Shown piece after piece: positions 34,230 to 47,256 of a DNA stretch of 61,220 nt. Numbering within the stretch: position 1 is the first letter of the stretch; each line of letters begins with the position of its first letter. The DNA is from Chromatiales bacterium (GTDB taxonomy: Bacteria > Pseudomonadota > Gammaproteobacteria > Steroidobacterales > GCA-2729495). The notes beneath the pieces were generated by a model. It saw only the letters and a list, made by a program, of their open reading frames with translations, did no database searches and had not been told where the DNA came from. The position numbers and the translations under genes are program-made. Location of the stretch: the NCBI GenBank assembly GCA_016789885.1, contig JAEUPZ010000017.1, positions 1-61,220 on the forward strand. Reading direction: 5' to 3'.

Positions 34230-36430
34230 CGGCCGCGCCCGGTGCGCCGGGGCTCGGGCCCCCGGGACGCCAGGTCCAGGTCGATGCGGGCGGCGTCGGT
34301 ATCCACCCGGCGCACGATGACCCGCAGCTCGTCGCCGAGGCCGTAGGCGCGCTTCGTGCGCTCGCCGACGAGCCGCAGGCCACCGCGCTCGAGGTGGTAG
34401 TAGTCGCTGGGCAGGCCCGTCACGTGCACGAGGCCGTCGGCGAATACGTCGCGCAGGGTGACGAAAAGCCCGAAGGCCGTGACGGCGGTGACGATGCCGT
34501 CGAACTCCTCGCCGATGCGGCTCACCAGTGCGAGGCACTTGCAGCGCGCCTCAACGTGGCGCGTGGCCTCGTCGGCCCGCCGCTCCTGCATCGACGTGGT
34601 GCGCCCCAGGTGCTCCGCCGCGGGGCCGTCGAGGGGAAAGCTGCCGGGCTTCGCCTTGGCGAGCACGTGGGCGATGCCGCGATGGACCACCAGGTCGGGG
34701 TACCGGCGGATCGGCGACGTGAAGTGCGCGTAGCAGCCTAGCGCCAGGCCGAAGTGCCCCGTGTTGGCGGGCTGGTAGACCGCCTGGGACATGCTGCGGA
34801 GGACGGCCGTGGCCAGCAGCGCGAAGTCGGGCCGGTCGCGGAGCCGGCCGAGGATGCGGTTGAGCTCGCGGGGCTGGCGCTGGGCCGAGTCCGGGAGCGG
34901 GAAGCCAAGCCCCTGGAGCATGACGCGCAGGTCCTCGAACTTCTTCTCCTCGGGGCCCTCGTGAACGCGGAACAGCGTCGGCAGCCGGTGGCGGCGCAGG
35001 AAGCGGGCCGCCTCGACGTTGGCCGCGATCATGCATTCCTCGATGAGGCGGTGGGCATCGACGCGCAGCCGGGGCACGACGGCACCGATGTTGCCGTCGG
35101 CGTCGACGACGATCTTGGTCTCGGGCAGGTCGAGGTCGAGGGCGCCGCGGGCGGCGCGCGCCCGGGCGAGGCACTGGTAGGCACCGTACAGGTGGCCGAG
35201 CTCGGTGCCGAGCGCCGCCACGGCCGGCGGCACCGGCTCGCCGTCGCGCCAGGCCTGCACCTGGTTGTACGTCAGCCGTGCCCGGGAGTGCATGACGGCC
35301 CGGTAGAACCGGGACCCGCGCACGCGGCCCTCGGCGTCGAGCTGCATGTCGCAGACCATGCAGAGCCGGTCCACGGCCGGATTCAGCGAGCAGAGGCCGT
35401 TCGACAGCGACTCCGGCAGCATCGGCACGACGCGGTCCGGGAAGTACACGGAGGTGCCGCGCCGCCGGGCCTCGGCGTCGATGACATCGCCGTGGCGGAC
35501 GTAATGGCCCACGTCGGCAATGGCCACCAGCACGCGGTAGCCGCCGTCGGCCGGCAGCGCACAGACGGCGTCATCGAAGTCGCGCGCGTCCTCGCCGTCG
35601 ATGGTGACGAGCGGCAGGTCGCGCACGTCGACGCGGCCCTCGCGATCGCGGGCGGTGACCTGGGACGGCAGCCCGTCGGCCGCCGACAGCACCGGGCCCG
35701 GCCAGGCGTCCGGCAGGGCGAACGTTTCGATGGCTGCGTGGGTGAGCACGCGCGGGTCTGCCGGGTTGCCGAGCACGCGGGTGACGTGGCCCTGGGCCTC
35801 GCGCAGCGCACCCGGGTACTCGGTGATGGCGAGGCGCACCAGGTCGCCGGGCTGGGCGCCACCGCGGTGCCGGTCCGGCACGACGAAACTGACCGGCGAC
35901 CGGCCACTTGCCACCACGTAGCCGACGCCGTGGGCGCGCTGGTAGCGGCCGACGACGCTGTCCCGTCCACGGGCGATGATCTCCACCACCGCGCCGGCAC
36001 GGCGACCGCCCCGGCCGGCGGGCGCCACCCGCACGGCGATCCGGTCACCCTCCATCAGCTCGCGCATCTCGGTCGCCGACAGGTAGACGTCGGCCGAGCC
36101 GTCGTCGGGAATGAGGAAGCCGTAGCCGTCGCGGTGGGCGGTGACGACGCCCGTGACCGCGTCGAGCTTGTCGAGCAGGCAGTACTCGCCGCGCCGGTTG
36201 ATGAGCAGCTGGCCGGCATCGGCCATCTGCCGCAGCCGGCGCTGCAGGGCGGCCTGTGGCCGCTCGCCGCTGATGCCGAGCTGGGCCGCGAGGTCCGGCA
36301 GCGACCGCGGCACGCCCGCCTCGCGCAATGCTGCGAGGAGCGCTGCGGGCTCGGGCACCGGGTGACGATAGCCGGGACCGGCGGACCGCCCTGCCGGGCT
36401 CGACGAACGCCGTCGGTCAGGCCGGCGCAT
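34226..36430 (-). CDS. rnr: exoribonuclease RNase R
   Basis: RNase R degrades structured RNA 3' to 5'. The 734-residue protein has an N-terminal helix-turn-helix, cold-shock domains (DGYGFLIPDDGSADVYLS), the RNB catalytic domain with DARDFDDAV and a C-terminal S1 domain. The basic tail is short. ATG 36430 follows GGTGAG and is preferred over a TTG at 36466. The gene diverges from tRNA-Leu with 90 bp between them. Confidence 0.96.
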   Translation of the reverse strand: MRRPDRRRSSSPAGRSAGPGYRHPVPEPAALLAALREAGVPRSLPDLAAQLGISGERPQAALQRRLRQMADAGQLLINRRGEYCLLDKLDAVTGVVTAHRDGYGFLIPDDGSADVYLSATEMRELMEGDRIAVRVAPAGRGGRRAGAVVEIIARGRDSVVGRYQRAHGVGYVVASGRSPVSFVVPDRHRGGAQPGDLVRLAITEYPGALREAQGHVTRVLGNPADPRVLTHAAIETFALPDAWPGPVLSAADGLPSQVTARDREGRVDVRDLPLVTIDGEDARDFDDAVCALPADGGYRVLVAIADVGHYVRHGDVIDAEARRRGTSVYFPDRVVPMLPESLSNGLCSLNPAVDRLCMVCDMQLDAEGRVRGSRFYRAVMHSRARLTYNQVQAWRDGEPVPPAVAALGTELGHLYGAYQCLARARAARGALDLDLPETKIVVDADGNIGAVVPRLRVDAHRLIEECMIAANVEAARFLRRHRLPTLFRVHEGPEEKKFEDLRVMLQGLGFPLPDSAQRQPRELNRILGRLRDRPDFALLATAVLRSMSQAVYQPANTGHFGLALGCYAHFTSPIRRYPDLVVHRGIAHVLAKAKPGSFPLDGPAAEHLGRTTSMQERRADEATRHVEARCKCLALVSRIGEEFDGIVTAVTAFGLFVTLRDVFADGLVHVTGLPSDYYHLERGGLRLVGERTKRAYGLGDELRVIVRRVDTDAARIDLDLASRGPEPRRTGRGR

Positions 36431-36459
36431 GGGTCTCACCGTGGGCACCGCCAGCACGT

Positions 36460-36488
36460 TTGACAAGGCTGGGGGCTGCCATTACATT
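36460..36488 (+). promoter_or_regulatory. promoter of tRNA-Leu(CAG)
   Basis: A perfect TTGACA (36460-36465), a 17-bp spacer and TACATT (36483-36488) form the best sigma-70 promoter in the window. Transcription should begin near 36495, about 26 nt before the mature tRNA. The bases just after the -10 are GC-rich, a discriminator type linked with stringent control of stable RNA. Confidence 0.7.
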
Positions 36489-36520
36489 GCCGCGGCTTTC
36501 GCTGCGGCGATTCCCACCTG

Positions 36521-36607
<87 letters not shown>

Positions 36608-36609
36608 CT

Positions 36610-37191
36610 TCACTCCTTCCCGCCCGCAGCTGCTGGCGGCGCGCCGGGCGCGAGACCCGGCGGTGCCGTCGCCACCACCTCCGCGAACGCCGCCTCCTCC
36701 GCCGCCAGGACCGCGGGCGTGATGCCTGCGATGACGTCCCAGTCCGCGGGCGAAAACAGTGTCGTCGTCAGGTGGCGCAGCGAATGACTGCGCGCGCCGA
36801 GCACGTTGATGACGAAATCGAGCCACTCGGCTGCCGCCGCCTCGAAGCCAGGCCGCGCATCGGCCCCGTCGCGTTCGAGCCGGTCGCAGGCCGCGGCGAA
36901 TTCCTGCAGCGACCGCCCGGCAGCGACGAGGCGCTCGCGCAGCGACTCGATGCCGGCGTGGTCGGCAGCAGCCTCGGCCGGGACCCTCGGCGCCAGCAGG
37001 TCGGCCAGCCGGCGGTCCTGGTCGATGAGCCGCTGCTGGGCCGGGACCAGGTAGGCGGCGCAGGCCCGGTAGAATGGCACCGGATCGGCGGCATGGCCGG
37101 AATGCCAGGCAAGCCCGGCACGGAACGCCTCGCGCACCGCGAGCTTGCGGGTACGCTCCCAGCGCAGGGTCTCGAGCGGATTGGTCGTCAT
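36610..37191 (-). CDS. helical protein of unknown function, possible metal-binding bundle
   Basis: I do not recognise this 193-residue protein. It looks all-helical (helices near 5-30, 38-66, 76-105 and 115-143) with a disordered Ala/Pro tail. Polar residues that could bind metal fall at one end of the predicted bundle: His78-x3-Glu82, His136-x3-His140, Asp64 and Glu7 or Glu12. This recalls hemerythrin-like proteins, but the spacing differs, so no function is claimed. ATG 37191 is chosen because GAGG lies 7 nt upstream. An ATG at 37197 is too close to it. It follows the DUF6279 gene by 12 bp and ends 2 bp from tRNA-Leu. Confidence 0.7.
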   Translation of the reverse strand: MTTNPLETLRWERTRKLAVREAFRAGLAWHSGHAADPVPFYRACAAYLVPAQQRLIDQDRRLADLLAPRVPAEAAADHAGIESLRERLVAAGRSLQEFAAACDRLERDGADARPGFEAAAAEWLDFVINVLGARSHSLRHLTTTLFSPADWDVIAGITPAVLAAEEAAFAEVVATAPPGLAPGAPPAAAGGKE

Positions 37192-37203
37192 CGGCATACC
37201 TCG

Positions 37204-40277
<3,074 letters not shown>

Positions 40278-40278
<1 letters not shown>

Positions 40279-41432
40279 CAACGCTCTCCCCGGTTGCGGC
40301 GGTCAGTGCGTGCGGAGCCGGCGCCGCCCAGGTCGGCCGGCGGCGCTGCCACGGCCGGCCGCGGCGGCACGGCCGCGGCACCGGACTGCTCTCCCCGCTG
40401 CTCGAGCAGTTTCTCCAGCGGCAGGTACACGAGATTGCTGTTGCCGCTGCCGCGGGTATCGAGAAGCACCTTGTTGGCGTTGCCGTAGATCTCTTCGAGC
40501 ACATCGAGGTAGATGCGCTTGCGCGTGATGGCGGGCGCCTTCTCGTACTCGGCCAGCAGCTGTGTGAAACGGCTCGCCTCGCCCTGGGCGTCGGCGATGA
40601 CGCGCTGGCGGTAGCCCTCGGCCTCGTTCTGCCGCCGGACGGCCTCGCCGCGGGCCAGCGGGACGATCTCGTTGGCGTACTTCTGTGCCTCGAACGACAG
40701 GCGCTCCTTGTCCTCGCGGGCCTTGATGGCGTCCTGGACCGCCGCCTGCACCTGGCTCGGGAAGTTCGCGTCCTGCAGGTTGACCTTGGTCACGACGAGA
40801 CCGGCCTTGTAGTCGTCGAGCGTCTGCTGGATGAGCTTCTCGGTCTGCAGCGCGATCTCCGAGCGTCCGGCCGTCAGGACGAAGTCGAGCTCGTTCTTGC
40901 CGATGACCTCGCGGATGGCGCTCTCCGACACCTGTTCGAGGGTGCGGTCGGGGTCGCGGACGTTGAACAGGTACTGCACCGGGTCGGCCCGGCGGTACTG
41001 CACGCTCAGGTCGACCTCGATGATGTTCTCGTCGCGGGTCAGCATGCGGAACTGCTGGCGGAACGGCACGATCTCGTTGATGTTCACCCGCTCGACGCGC
41101 TCGATGGGCCACGGCAGGTGCCAGCGCAGGCCCGGCAGCGTGGTCTCGACGTAGCGGCCGAAGCGCAGCACCACGCCCCGCCCGGCGTCGTCGACCTGAT
41201 AGAAGCCGGTCGCCAGCCAGCCCACCACCACCACGCCGATGACGAGCCACGGCAGCGAGCCGCCGCTCGGGGCGCCGGTCGCACCACCGAACCCACCGCC
41301 GCCGCGGCCACCGCGCAGCAGGCCCGACAGCTTGCGCTGCAGGTCGCGGAGCACCCGGTCGAGATCGGGGGGGCCATCGCGCCGCCCGCGGTCCCAGGGG
41401 TTCTTGCCGTTGCCAGACTCGTTCCAGGCCAT
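40278..41432 (-). CDS. hflK: FtsH regulator HflK
   Basis: HflK is the partner of HflC at the inner membrane. The 384-residue protein has a glycine-rich N-terminal tail (including GGRGGGGFGG), a membrane helix (about 60-78, LPWLVIGVVVVGWLATGFYQV), an SPFH domain with LPWPIERVERVNINEI and a long coiled coil. The C-terminal 50 residues are proline/alanine-rich. It follows hflX by 26 bp and couples to hflC. Confidence 0.95.
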
Positions 41433-41458
41433 AGTTCCGTTGTCCGTAGCGGCCGCCC

Positions 41459-42793
41459 TCAGGGCTGGCCTGCGACTGCGCGCTCGAGGCGCCCGGCGCC
41501 ACCGTCGGGCTGGCGCAGGGTCAGGTGCTCGCGGCGCAGGATCTCGTCGAGCGCCCGGCGCTCGAGCTCGAGGTCAAGCTGCCACCCGCCGTCGTCCTGC
41601 GGCCGCTCGCCCACGACGGCGCCGCGGTTGTAGAGCAGCGCCCGCAGGCGCGCATCGCTGACGCCGATGTCGACGGTGCAGCGCACCATCGCGGTATGCA
41701 GGTATTCGGCGATGACGTCGAGCAGCAGGCCGGTGCCTTCACCCGTTCGCGACGACAGCCAGACCCGGGAGGCCTGGCCCGTCTCGGCGCGATCGATGCG
41801 TGGAGGCAGATTCAGTATATCAGCCTTGTTGTAGACGAGGACGCGCGGCAGGTGGTCCGCGCCGATGGCCTTCAGGACCTCGACCACGTCCCCGATACGC
41901 TCCTGATGGGACGGATCGGCGCAGTCGACGACGTGCAGCAGCAGGCGCGACTCCCGCGTTTCCTCCAGCGTCGAGCGGAACGCCGCCACCAGCTCGTGGG
42001 GCAGGTCGCGGATGAAGCCGACCGTGTCAGCGATCACCGCCTCGCTGCCATCCGGCAGACGGACGCGGCGCAGGGTCGGATCGAGGGTCGCGAAGAGCTG
42101 GTCGGCCACCAGCACGCCGGCATCGGTCAGCCGGTTGAAAAGTGTCGACTTGCCGGCGTTCGTGTAGCCCACCAGCGACACCGTGGGCACCTCGCCGCGC
42201 CGCCGCTGGGCGCCTGCCACCTGCCGGTGGCGCGCCACCCGCTCTAGGCGCTCCTCGAGCTGGCGGATGCGCGTGGCCACGAGCCGGCGATCGGTCTCCA
42301 GCTGGGTCTCACCGGGGCCGCGCAGGCCGATGCCGCCCTTCTGCCGCTCCAGGTGCGTCCAGCCACGGACCAGCCGCGTCGACAGGTGCCGGAGCTGGGC
42401 AAGCTCGACCTGCAGCTTGCCCTCGTGGGTGCGGGCCCGCTGGGCGAAGATGTCGAGGATGAGCTCGGTGCGGTCGCAGGCCCGGACGCACAGCGCCTTC
42501 TCCATGTTGCGCTGCTGCGCGGGACTCAGCCGGTGGTCGACCAGGACCAGCTCCGCCCCGGACGATGCCAGCAGTGCCTTGATCTCGTCGAGCTTGCCGG
42601 TGCCGACCAGGTACCTGGGGTTCAGCTGGCGCAGGTTGGCCGTGACCTCGGCCACGACCTCGGCACCCGCTGCCAAGGCGAGCGCCGCGAACTCCTGCTG
42701 TTCCTCCGGGGTGGGGGCCCGCCCGGCACGCGCGTGCAGCAGCAGTGCCCGTTCACCGTGGCCCGGCCGCTCGAAGAGCTGGGTGGTGCTCAG
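41459..42793 (-). CDS. hflX: ribosome-splitting GTPase HflX, probable CTG start
   Basis: HflX splits stalled ribosomes under stress. The protein has a glycine-rich HflX domain ([38 protein letters not shown]) and a GTPase domain with GYTNAGKST (from about 209), DTVGF and NKAD. The family N terminus, [15 protein letters not shown], lies upstream of the first TTG (42676), so a start at 42676 would cut it off. The only start-like codon that includes it is CTG 42793, which overlaps the hfq stop (CTGA) with AGAGG 7 nt upstream. This gives 444 residues (E. coli 426). Confidence 0.9.
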   Translation of the reverse strand: MSTTQLFERPGHGERALLLHARAGRAPTPEEQQEFAALALAAGAEVVAEVTANLRQLNPRYLVGTGKLDEIKALLASSGAELVLVDHRLSPAQQRNMEKALCVRACDRTELILDIFAQRARTHEGKLQVELAQLRHLSTRLVRGWTHLERQKGGIGLRGPGETQLETDRRLVATRIRQLEERLERVARHRQVAGAQRRRGEVPTVSLVGYTNAGKSTLFNRLTDAGVLVADQLFATLDPTLRRVRLPDGSEAVIADTVGFIRDLPHELVAAFRSTLEETRESRLLLHVVDCADPSHQERIGDVVEVLKAIGADHLPRVLVYNKADILNLPPRIDRAETGQASRVWLSSRTGEGTGLLLDVIAEYLHTAMVRCTVDIGVSDARLRALLYNRGAVVGERPQDDGGWQLDLELERRALDEILRREHLTLRQPDGGAGRLERAVAGQP

Positions 42794-43029
42794 TCCGCGT
42801 CCTCTTCGTCGTCGGTGGGCACGCGCACGGCACGCGAGGGCACGACCGTGGAGATCGCGTGCTTGTAGACCATCTGGCTGACGCTGTTCTTCAGCAGCAC
42901 GACGAACTGGTCGAAGGACTCGATGGTTCCCTGCAGCTTGATGCCGTTCACGAGGTAGATCGACACCGGCACCTTCTCTTTACGCAGGGCGTTGAGGAAT
43001 GGGTCCTGCAGCAGCTGGCTTTTGCCCAT
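42790..43029 (-). CDS. hfq: RNA chaperone Hfq
   Basis: Hfq helps small RNAs pair with mRNAs. The 79-residue protein has the Sm1 core ([20 protein letters not shown]) and Sm2 motif [10 protein letters not shown], with Gln8, Lys56 and His57 of the U-binding face. The C-terminal tail is very short but ends in an acidic DDEEDAD, the kind of tip known to mimic RNA and speed release. CAGGAG precedes the ATG. The gap to miaA contains AATAAT, a weak promoter candidate. Confidence 0.97.
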   Translation of the reverse strand: MGKSQLLQDPFLNALRKEKVPVSIYLVNGIKLQGTIESFDQFVVLLKNSVSQMVYKHAISTVVPSRAVRVPTDDEEDAD

Positions 43030-43082
43030 CGGGGACTCCTGGAGTTCTTATTATTGGCGGGTAGTCGGTGCCCGCGCCGATT

Positions 43083-44021
43083 CTAGCGGCTGGGTTGCGA
43101 TATTGCATCCGCGACCGCCCCGAGCACCGCTGCCGATGCCTGCAGGCCGCCGGGATCGAGCACGTCGACCTCCGTCTCGGCCCGCAGCCAGGTCAGCTGG
43201 CGGCGCGCCAGCTGACGGGTGGCGGCGATGGCCTTGTCCCGGGCCTGGCCGAGGGGCTCCTCGCCGGACACATGGGCCCAGAGCTGGCGGTAACCCACGG
43301 CGCGCAGCGCCGGCCGGTCCGCCGACATGCCGGGGAGCGCCCGCAGCGCCGCCACCTCGGCGACGAGGCCCTGCTCGAGCATCCGGTCGAAGCGGCGCTC
43401 GATCTGCGCATGGAGGGCCGCCCGGTCGGCAGGCACCAGGGCGAAACGGCGGAAGCGGAAGCCGGGCTCCGGCGGCCGGTCGTGCCAGTGGGCCGACAGC
43501 GGCCGTCCCGTCAGGCGGTAGACCTCCAGGGCGCGCTGGATCCGCTGCCGGTCGGCAGGCCCGATGCGGGCAGCGGCCGCGGGATCGACGCGTGCGAGCT
43601 CCGCGTGCAGTGCGGGCCAGCCAAGCGCCTCGCCTTCCACGTCGATGGCGGCACGCACGGAGGGATCCGCGGCCGGCAGCGGGGCGATGCCCGCCACGAG
43701 GCTGCGGAAGTACAGGTGCGTCCCGCCCACCAGCAGCGGCACGCGGCCGGCCCCGGCGGCGGCCTCGATGGCCCGCCGGGCATCGCGGGCGAAGTCGCCG
43801 GCCGAGTAGGCCTCCCACGGCTCGCGGATGTCGATCAGCGCGTGGGGCACCTCGGCCCGCAGCGCCGCGTCGGGCTTGCCGGTGCCGATGTCGAGGCCCC
43901 GGTACACCATCGCCGAGTCGACGCTGATCACCGCCACCGGCAGGCGGCGCGCCACCTCCACGGCGAGCGCGGTCTTGCCCGATGCCGTCGGGCCCATCAG
44001 GCAGATCGCAGTGATGGCCAT
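43083..44021 (-). CDS. miaA: tRNA dimethylallyltransferase MiaA
   Basis: MiaA adds a dimethylallyl group to A37 of tRNAs that read codons starting with U. The 312-residue protein has the P-loop GPTASGKT (10-17), SVDSAMVYRGLDIGTGKP, VGGTHLYFRSL and RQLARRQLTWLR. ATG 44021 overlaps the mutL stop (ATGA). The frame is open far upstream, but only into mutL. Its length fits the family. Confidence 0.97.
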   Translation of the reverse strand: MAITAICLMGPTASGKTALAVEVARRLPVAVISVDSAMVYRGLDIGTGKPDAALRAEVPHALIDIREPWEAYSAGDFARDARRAIEAAAGAGRVPLLVGGTHLYFRSLVAGIAPLPAADPSVRAAIDVEGEALGWPALHAELARVDPAAAARIGPADRQRIQRALEVYRLTGRPLSAHWHDRPPEPGFRFRRFALVPADRAALHAQIERRFDRMLEQGLVAEVAALRALPGMSADRPALRAVGYRQLWAHVSGEEPLGQARDKAIAATRQLARRQLTWLRAETEVDVLDPGGLQASAAVLGAVADAISQPSR

Positions 44022-45787
44022 CAGCGGCCGCGGGCGAACAGGCGATCGATCTCGCCCAGCGAGAAGGCCACCCAGGTGGGACGCCCATGGTTGCACTGGT
44101 CGATCCGGGGGGTGGTCGCCATGTCGGCCAGCAGCTGGTCCATCTCCGCGCGCTGGAGCGACCGGCGGGCCCGCACCGAGGCGCGGCAGGCAACGTTGGC
44201 CAGCGCCCGCTCGAGCACCGGCCACAGGTCCTCCGTGGTCGCCTCCCCGCCCACGGCGCCGACCGCGGCCAGCAGCTGCTGCACCAGGTCACCCACGTCG
44301 ACGTCCGCCAGCAGCGTCGGCACGGCGTGCACGGACACCCGCTCGGGGCCGGTACGCTGCAGCGAGAAGCCCAGCCGGCCGAGTTCCGCGGCGTGGGCCT
44401 CGAGACCCTCGGCGAGCCCCGGCGGCACGGCGACCGGCACCGGCAGCAGCAGCGCCTGCGACGCCACCGGCCCCGACCGGAGCGCGGCCTTCAGCCGTTC
44501 ATAGGTGACGCGCTCATGGGCCGCATGGGCATCGACGACGACGAGCCCCGTGGGCGTCGCGGCCAGGATGTAGATGCCATGGAGCTGGGCGAGTGCCGTC
44601 CCAAAGGCCGGCGGCACCGGTGGCCCGGGCTCGCGCACCCCGGCCGGCGTTGCCATGCCGGGACCCGCCAGGGGCAGGCCGGGCAGGAACGCGACCGACG
44701 CCGGAACGGCGCTCCGGGATCCCCAGCCCCCCGTGCCCGCCGCGGCGGACACCGGGCCGGGGGTGGCGCCGGCGCCCGCCACGGCCCCGCCCGCGCCCTG
44801 GGCCAGGGCCGTCTCGATGGTCCGGCGCACGAAGTCGTAGACCCGCGACGGCTCGCGGAAGCGGACCTCGTGCTTGGCGGGGTGCGCGTTGACGTCCACC
44901 AGGGCAGGGTCCATGTCGAGGTGCAGGACGAAGGCGGGCCAGCGGTCGCGGTACAGCACGTCACGATAGGCGGCGCGCACCGCCGAGGCGATGGCCCGGT
45001 CGCGGATCGCGCGGCCGTTCAGGAACAGGTACTGCAGGTCGGACTGGGGCCGCGAGAACGTCGGGCGCGAGCACCAGCCCCGCAACAGGTACTGCTCGCC
45101 GGCCCGCTCGACGTACAGGGACTCGTCGACGAACTCCCGTCCGCAGACCTTCGCCACCCGGGCCGCCGCTGCCGCCGGCGTCGCCGCTGCCGGCACGTCG
45201 AGGATCACGCGGCCGTTGTGCGTGAGGCGCACCGCCACCGACTCACGGGACAGCACGACGCGGCTGACGACGTCGCGCACGTGGTCGAACTCGGTGCGCT
45301 CGCTGCGCAGGAAGCGGCGCCGCGCCGGCGTGTTGAAGAAGAGGTCACGCACCTCGACGGAGGTCCCGGGCGGGTGGGCGGCCGGCTCCGGCGGCGAGAT
45401 GCTGCCGTCGCCGGCGCGCACGGCAAAGGCCTGGGTGGCGTCGCGGGAGCGGGACCGCAGTTCGAGCCGCGCCACCGAGGCGATGCTCGGCAACGCCTCG
45501 CCCCGGAAACCGAGGGTCGCGACGTGCTCGAGGTCGGTGAGGCTGCCGATCTTGCTGGTGGCGTGGCGGGCCAGTGCCAGCGCCAGCTCGTCGCGGGGGA
45601 TGCCGAGGCCGTCGTCGCGGATCCGGCAGAGGCGGATCCCCGCCTCCTCGAGCTCGACGTCGATGCGCGTGGCGCCGGCGTCGAGGCTGTTCTCGAGCAG
45701 CTCCTTGACGACGGAGGCCGGCCGCTCGACGACTTCGCCGGCCGCGATCTGGTTGACTAGGTGCGGCGGGAGCTCACGGATCGGCAT
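44021..45787 (-). CDS. mutL: DNA mismatch repair protein MutL
   Basis: MutL links mismatch recognition by MutS to strand removal. The 588-residue protein has a GHKL ATPase domain with ENSLDAGATRIDVELE, RDDGLGIP and GFRGEALPSI, a proline/alanine-rich linker (about 335-390) and a C-terminal dimerisation domain. I see no endonuclease motif of the DQHAxxExxxE type (it has VDAHAAHERVTYE), as expected of species that use MutH. It couples to miaA and follows amiB by 45 bp. Confidence 0.97.
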   Translation of the reverse strand: MPIRELPPHLVNQIAAGEVVERPASVVKELLENSLDAGATRIDVELEEAGIRLCRIRDDGLGIPRDELALALARHATSKIGSLTDLEHVATLGFRGEALPSIASVARLELRSRSRDATQAFAVRAGDGSISPPEPAAHPPGTSVEVRDLFFNTPARRRFLRSERTEFDHVRDVVSRVVLSRESVAVRLTHNGRVILDVPAAATPAAAAARVAKVCGREFVDESLYVERAGEQYLLRGWCSRPTFSRPQSDLQYLFLNGRAIRDRAIASAVRAAYRDVLYRDRWPAFVLHLDMDPALVDVNAHPAKHEVRFREPSRVYDFVRRTIETALAQGAGGAVAGAGATPGPVSAAAGTGGWGSRSAVPASVAFLPGLPLAGPGMATPAGVREPGPPVPPAFGTALAQLHGIYILAATPTGLVVVDAHAAHERVTYERLKAALRSGPVASQALLLPVPVAVPPGLAEGLEAHAAELGRLGFSLQRTGPERVSVHAVPTLLADVDVGDLVQQLLAAVGAVGGEATTEDLWPVLERALANVACRASVRARRSLQRAEMDQLLADMATTPRIDQCNHGRPTWVAFSLGEIDRLFARGR

Positions 45788-45832
45788 GCCCCCATTCTTC
45801 GGTCGGGGGCGGGCCGATTCAAGGCCGGCGCG

Positions 45833-47149
45833 TCAGGTACGCTCCGTGGCGGCCACCAGCGTGCCGCGCGGCGGGTTGGTGGCGAAGTACTGCCGGATGC
45901 CCGCGAGGATTGCGGCGGCCAGCTTCTCCTGGTAGCGGTCCGAGTTCAGGTTGCGCTCGTCCTGGGGATTCGAGATGAAGGCCGTCTCCACCAGCACCGA
46001 AGGCACGTCCGGCGACTTGAGCACCATGAAGGGGGCCTGCTGCACGCTCGGGCGCAGCAACGCACCGACGCGGGCCAGCTGGTCGAGGATGGCATCGCCC
46101 GCCGCGATGCTCGCGCTCAGCGAGGCGTTCTGCGACAGGTCGAGCAGCACCGAGGCCAGCACCGGATCCTTGTCGCCGAGGCTGACCCCGCCGATGAGGT
46201 CGGCGGCGTTCTCGCGGGCGGCGAGCCGCCGGGCCGCCTCGTCGGTGGCGCCCTTCTCGTTGAGCACGTAGACGGTGGCACCGCGGGTCTGCCGGTTGCG
46301 CACGGCGTCGGCGTGGATGGACACGAAGAAATCGGCATTGGCCGCGCGGGCCCGTTCCATGCGCTGGCGCAGGATGACGAACTGGTCGCCCCGGCGCGTC
46401 AGCATGCCGCGCATGCCGGGCTCGTCGTTGATCAGGTCCACGAGGCGGCGGCTGATGGCCAGCGTCACGTCCTTTTCCCGGACGCCGGTAGGGCCCTGGG
46501 CTCCGGGGTCGTGGCCGCCATGGCCGGGATCAACGGCGATGATGATCTCGCGCCCGGGCACGACGCGGGCCGGTCGCTCCGTGCGCGCCGGCGGCGCCGC
46601 CGCCACGGGCGGTGGCGCCGGCGCCTCGGTACGGGCGACGGCGGGCATGGCCGTGGCCGGCGCATCGCCCGCGAGGAAGACGACGAGTCGCGCGCCGGCC
46701 GGGTCCGGGGACAGCCGGGCCTCGGCCCGCACCGGACGGTCGACATCGAACACCAGCCGCAGGCTGCCGTCGGGACGGTGTGCAGCCCGCACGTCCTGCA
46801 CCAGGCCGGCGGCGGACGGCAACGGCAGGGCCTGGCGGCCCAGCGCCGCACGCGACACATCGACGACCACGCGATCAGGGCCCGTGAGGGTGAAGACGTT
46901 GAAGTCGCCGGCCCGGCTCATGCGGAGTTCGACCCGCTGGGCGGAGCCCGCCTCGGCCGGCGCGAGGCGGACGCCCTGCACCTGCAGGCGAGAGGCAGGG
47001 GCAGCGGCCCAGGCGGGCCGCAGTGCGACGAGGGCCAGGACGGCGCCGAGCAGCCCCGCCGCGATCAGTCCCGGAGTGCGGCTGCCCGCGCCGAGATAGA
47101 ACCGTGGGCCCGTCGACAGCCGGCCAGCCCGTCGCGCCGAAGCATCCAT
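45833..47149 (-). CDS. amiB: N-acetylmuramoyl-L-alanine amidase with AMIN domain
   Basis: This periplasmic zinc amidase splits septal peptidoglycan. The 438-residue protein has a signal anchor (about 28-49), an AMIN domain (about 52-160), a Pro/Ala linker and an Amidase_3 domain from about 202, with zinc ligands His210 (AVDPGHGGHDPG), Glu225 (GVREKDV) and the His of FFVSIHADA, plus the catalytic Glu of VLVETAFISN. No LysM repeat is seen. AmiB or AmiC cannot be told apart by sequence. Gene order favours amiB. A good promoter lies just upstream. Confidence 0.93.
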   Translation of the reverse strand: MDASARRAGRLSTGPRFYLGAGSRTPGLIAAGLLGAVLALVALRPAWAAAPASRLQVQGVRLAPAEAGSAQRVELRMSRAGDFNVFTLTGPDRVVVDVSRAALGRQALPLPSAAGLVQDVRAAHRPDGSLRLVFDVDRPVRAEARLSPDPAGARLVVFLAGDAPATAMPAVARTEAPAPPPVAAAPPARTERPARVVPGREIIIAVDPGHGGHDPGAQGPTGVREKDVTLAISRRLVDLINDEPGMRGMLTRRGDQFVILRQRMERARAANADFFVSIHADAVRNRQTRGATVYVLNEKGATDEAARRLAARENAADLIGGVSLGDKDPVLASVLLDLSQNASLSASIAAGDAILDQLARVGALLRPSVQQAPFMVLKSPDVPSVLVETAFISNPQDERNLNSDRYQEKLAAAILAGIRQYFATNPPRGTLVAATERT

Positions 47150-47176
47150 GCGTGAGACATCCCCCGAGGAACCACG

Positions 47177-47204
47177 AGTATACGTAACGCCGGGGGCCGG
47201 GCAA
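47177..47204 (-). promoter_or_regulatory. promoter of the amiB-mutL-miaA-hfq run
   Basis: On the minus strand TTGCCC (47204-47199), a 16-bp spacer and TATACT (47182-47177) form a plausible sigma-70 promoter. The start site would lie about 20 nt before the amiB ATG. It is the only clear promoter in the 107-bp gap between tsaE and amiB and may serve genes down to purA. Confidence 0.55.
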
Positions 47205-47256
47205 CAGGTTTTTCCATTGGAATGATGGGCCTGGAGCCGCTTCCTGCCATCAGGCA

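Noticed and set aside
44021..45787. MutL endonuclease motif
   Set aside because: The only similar text, VDAHAAHERVTYE, is in a different form and common in MutL without nuclease activity.
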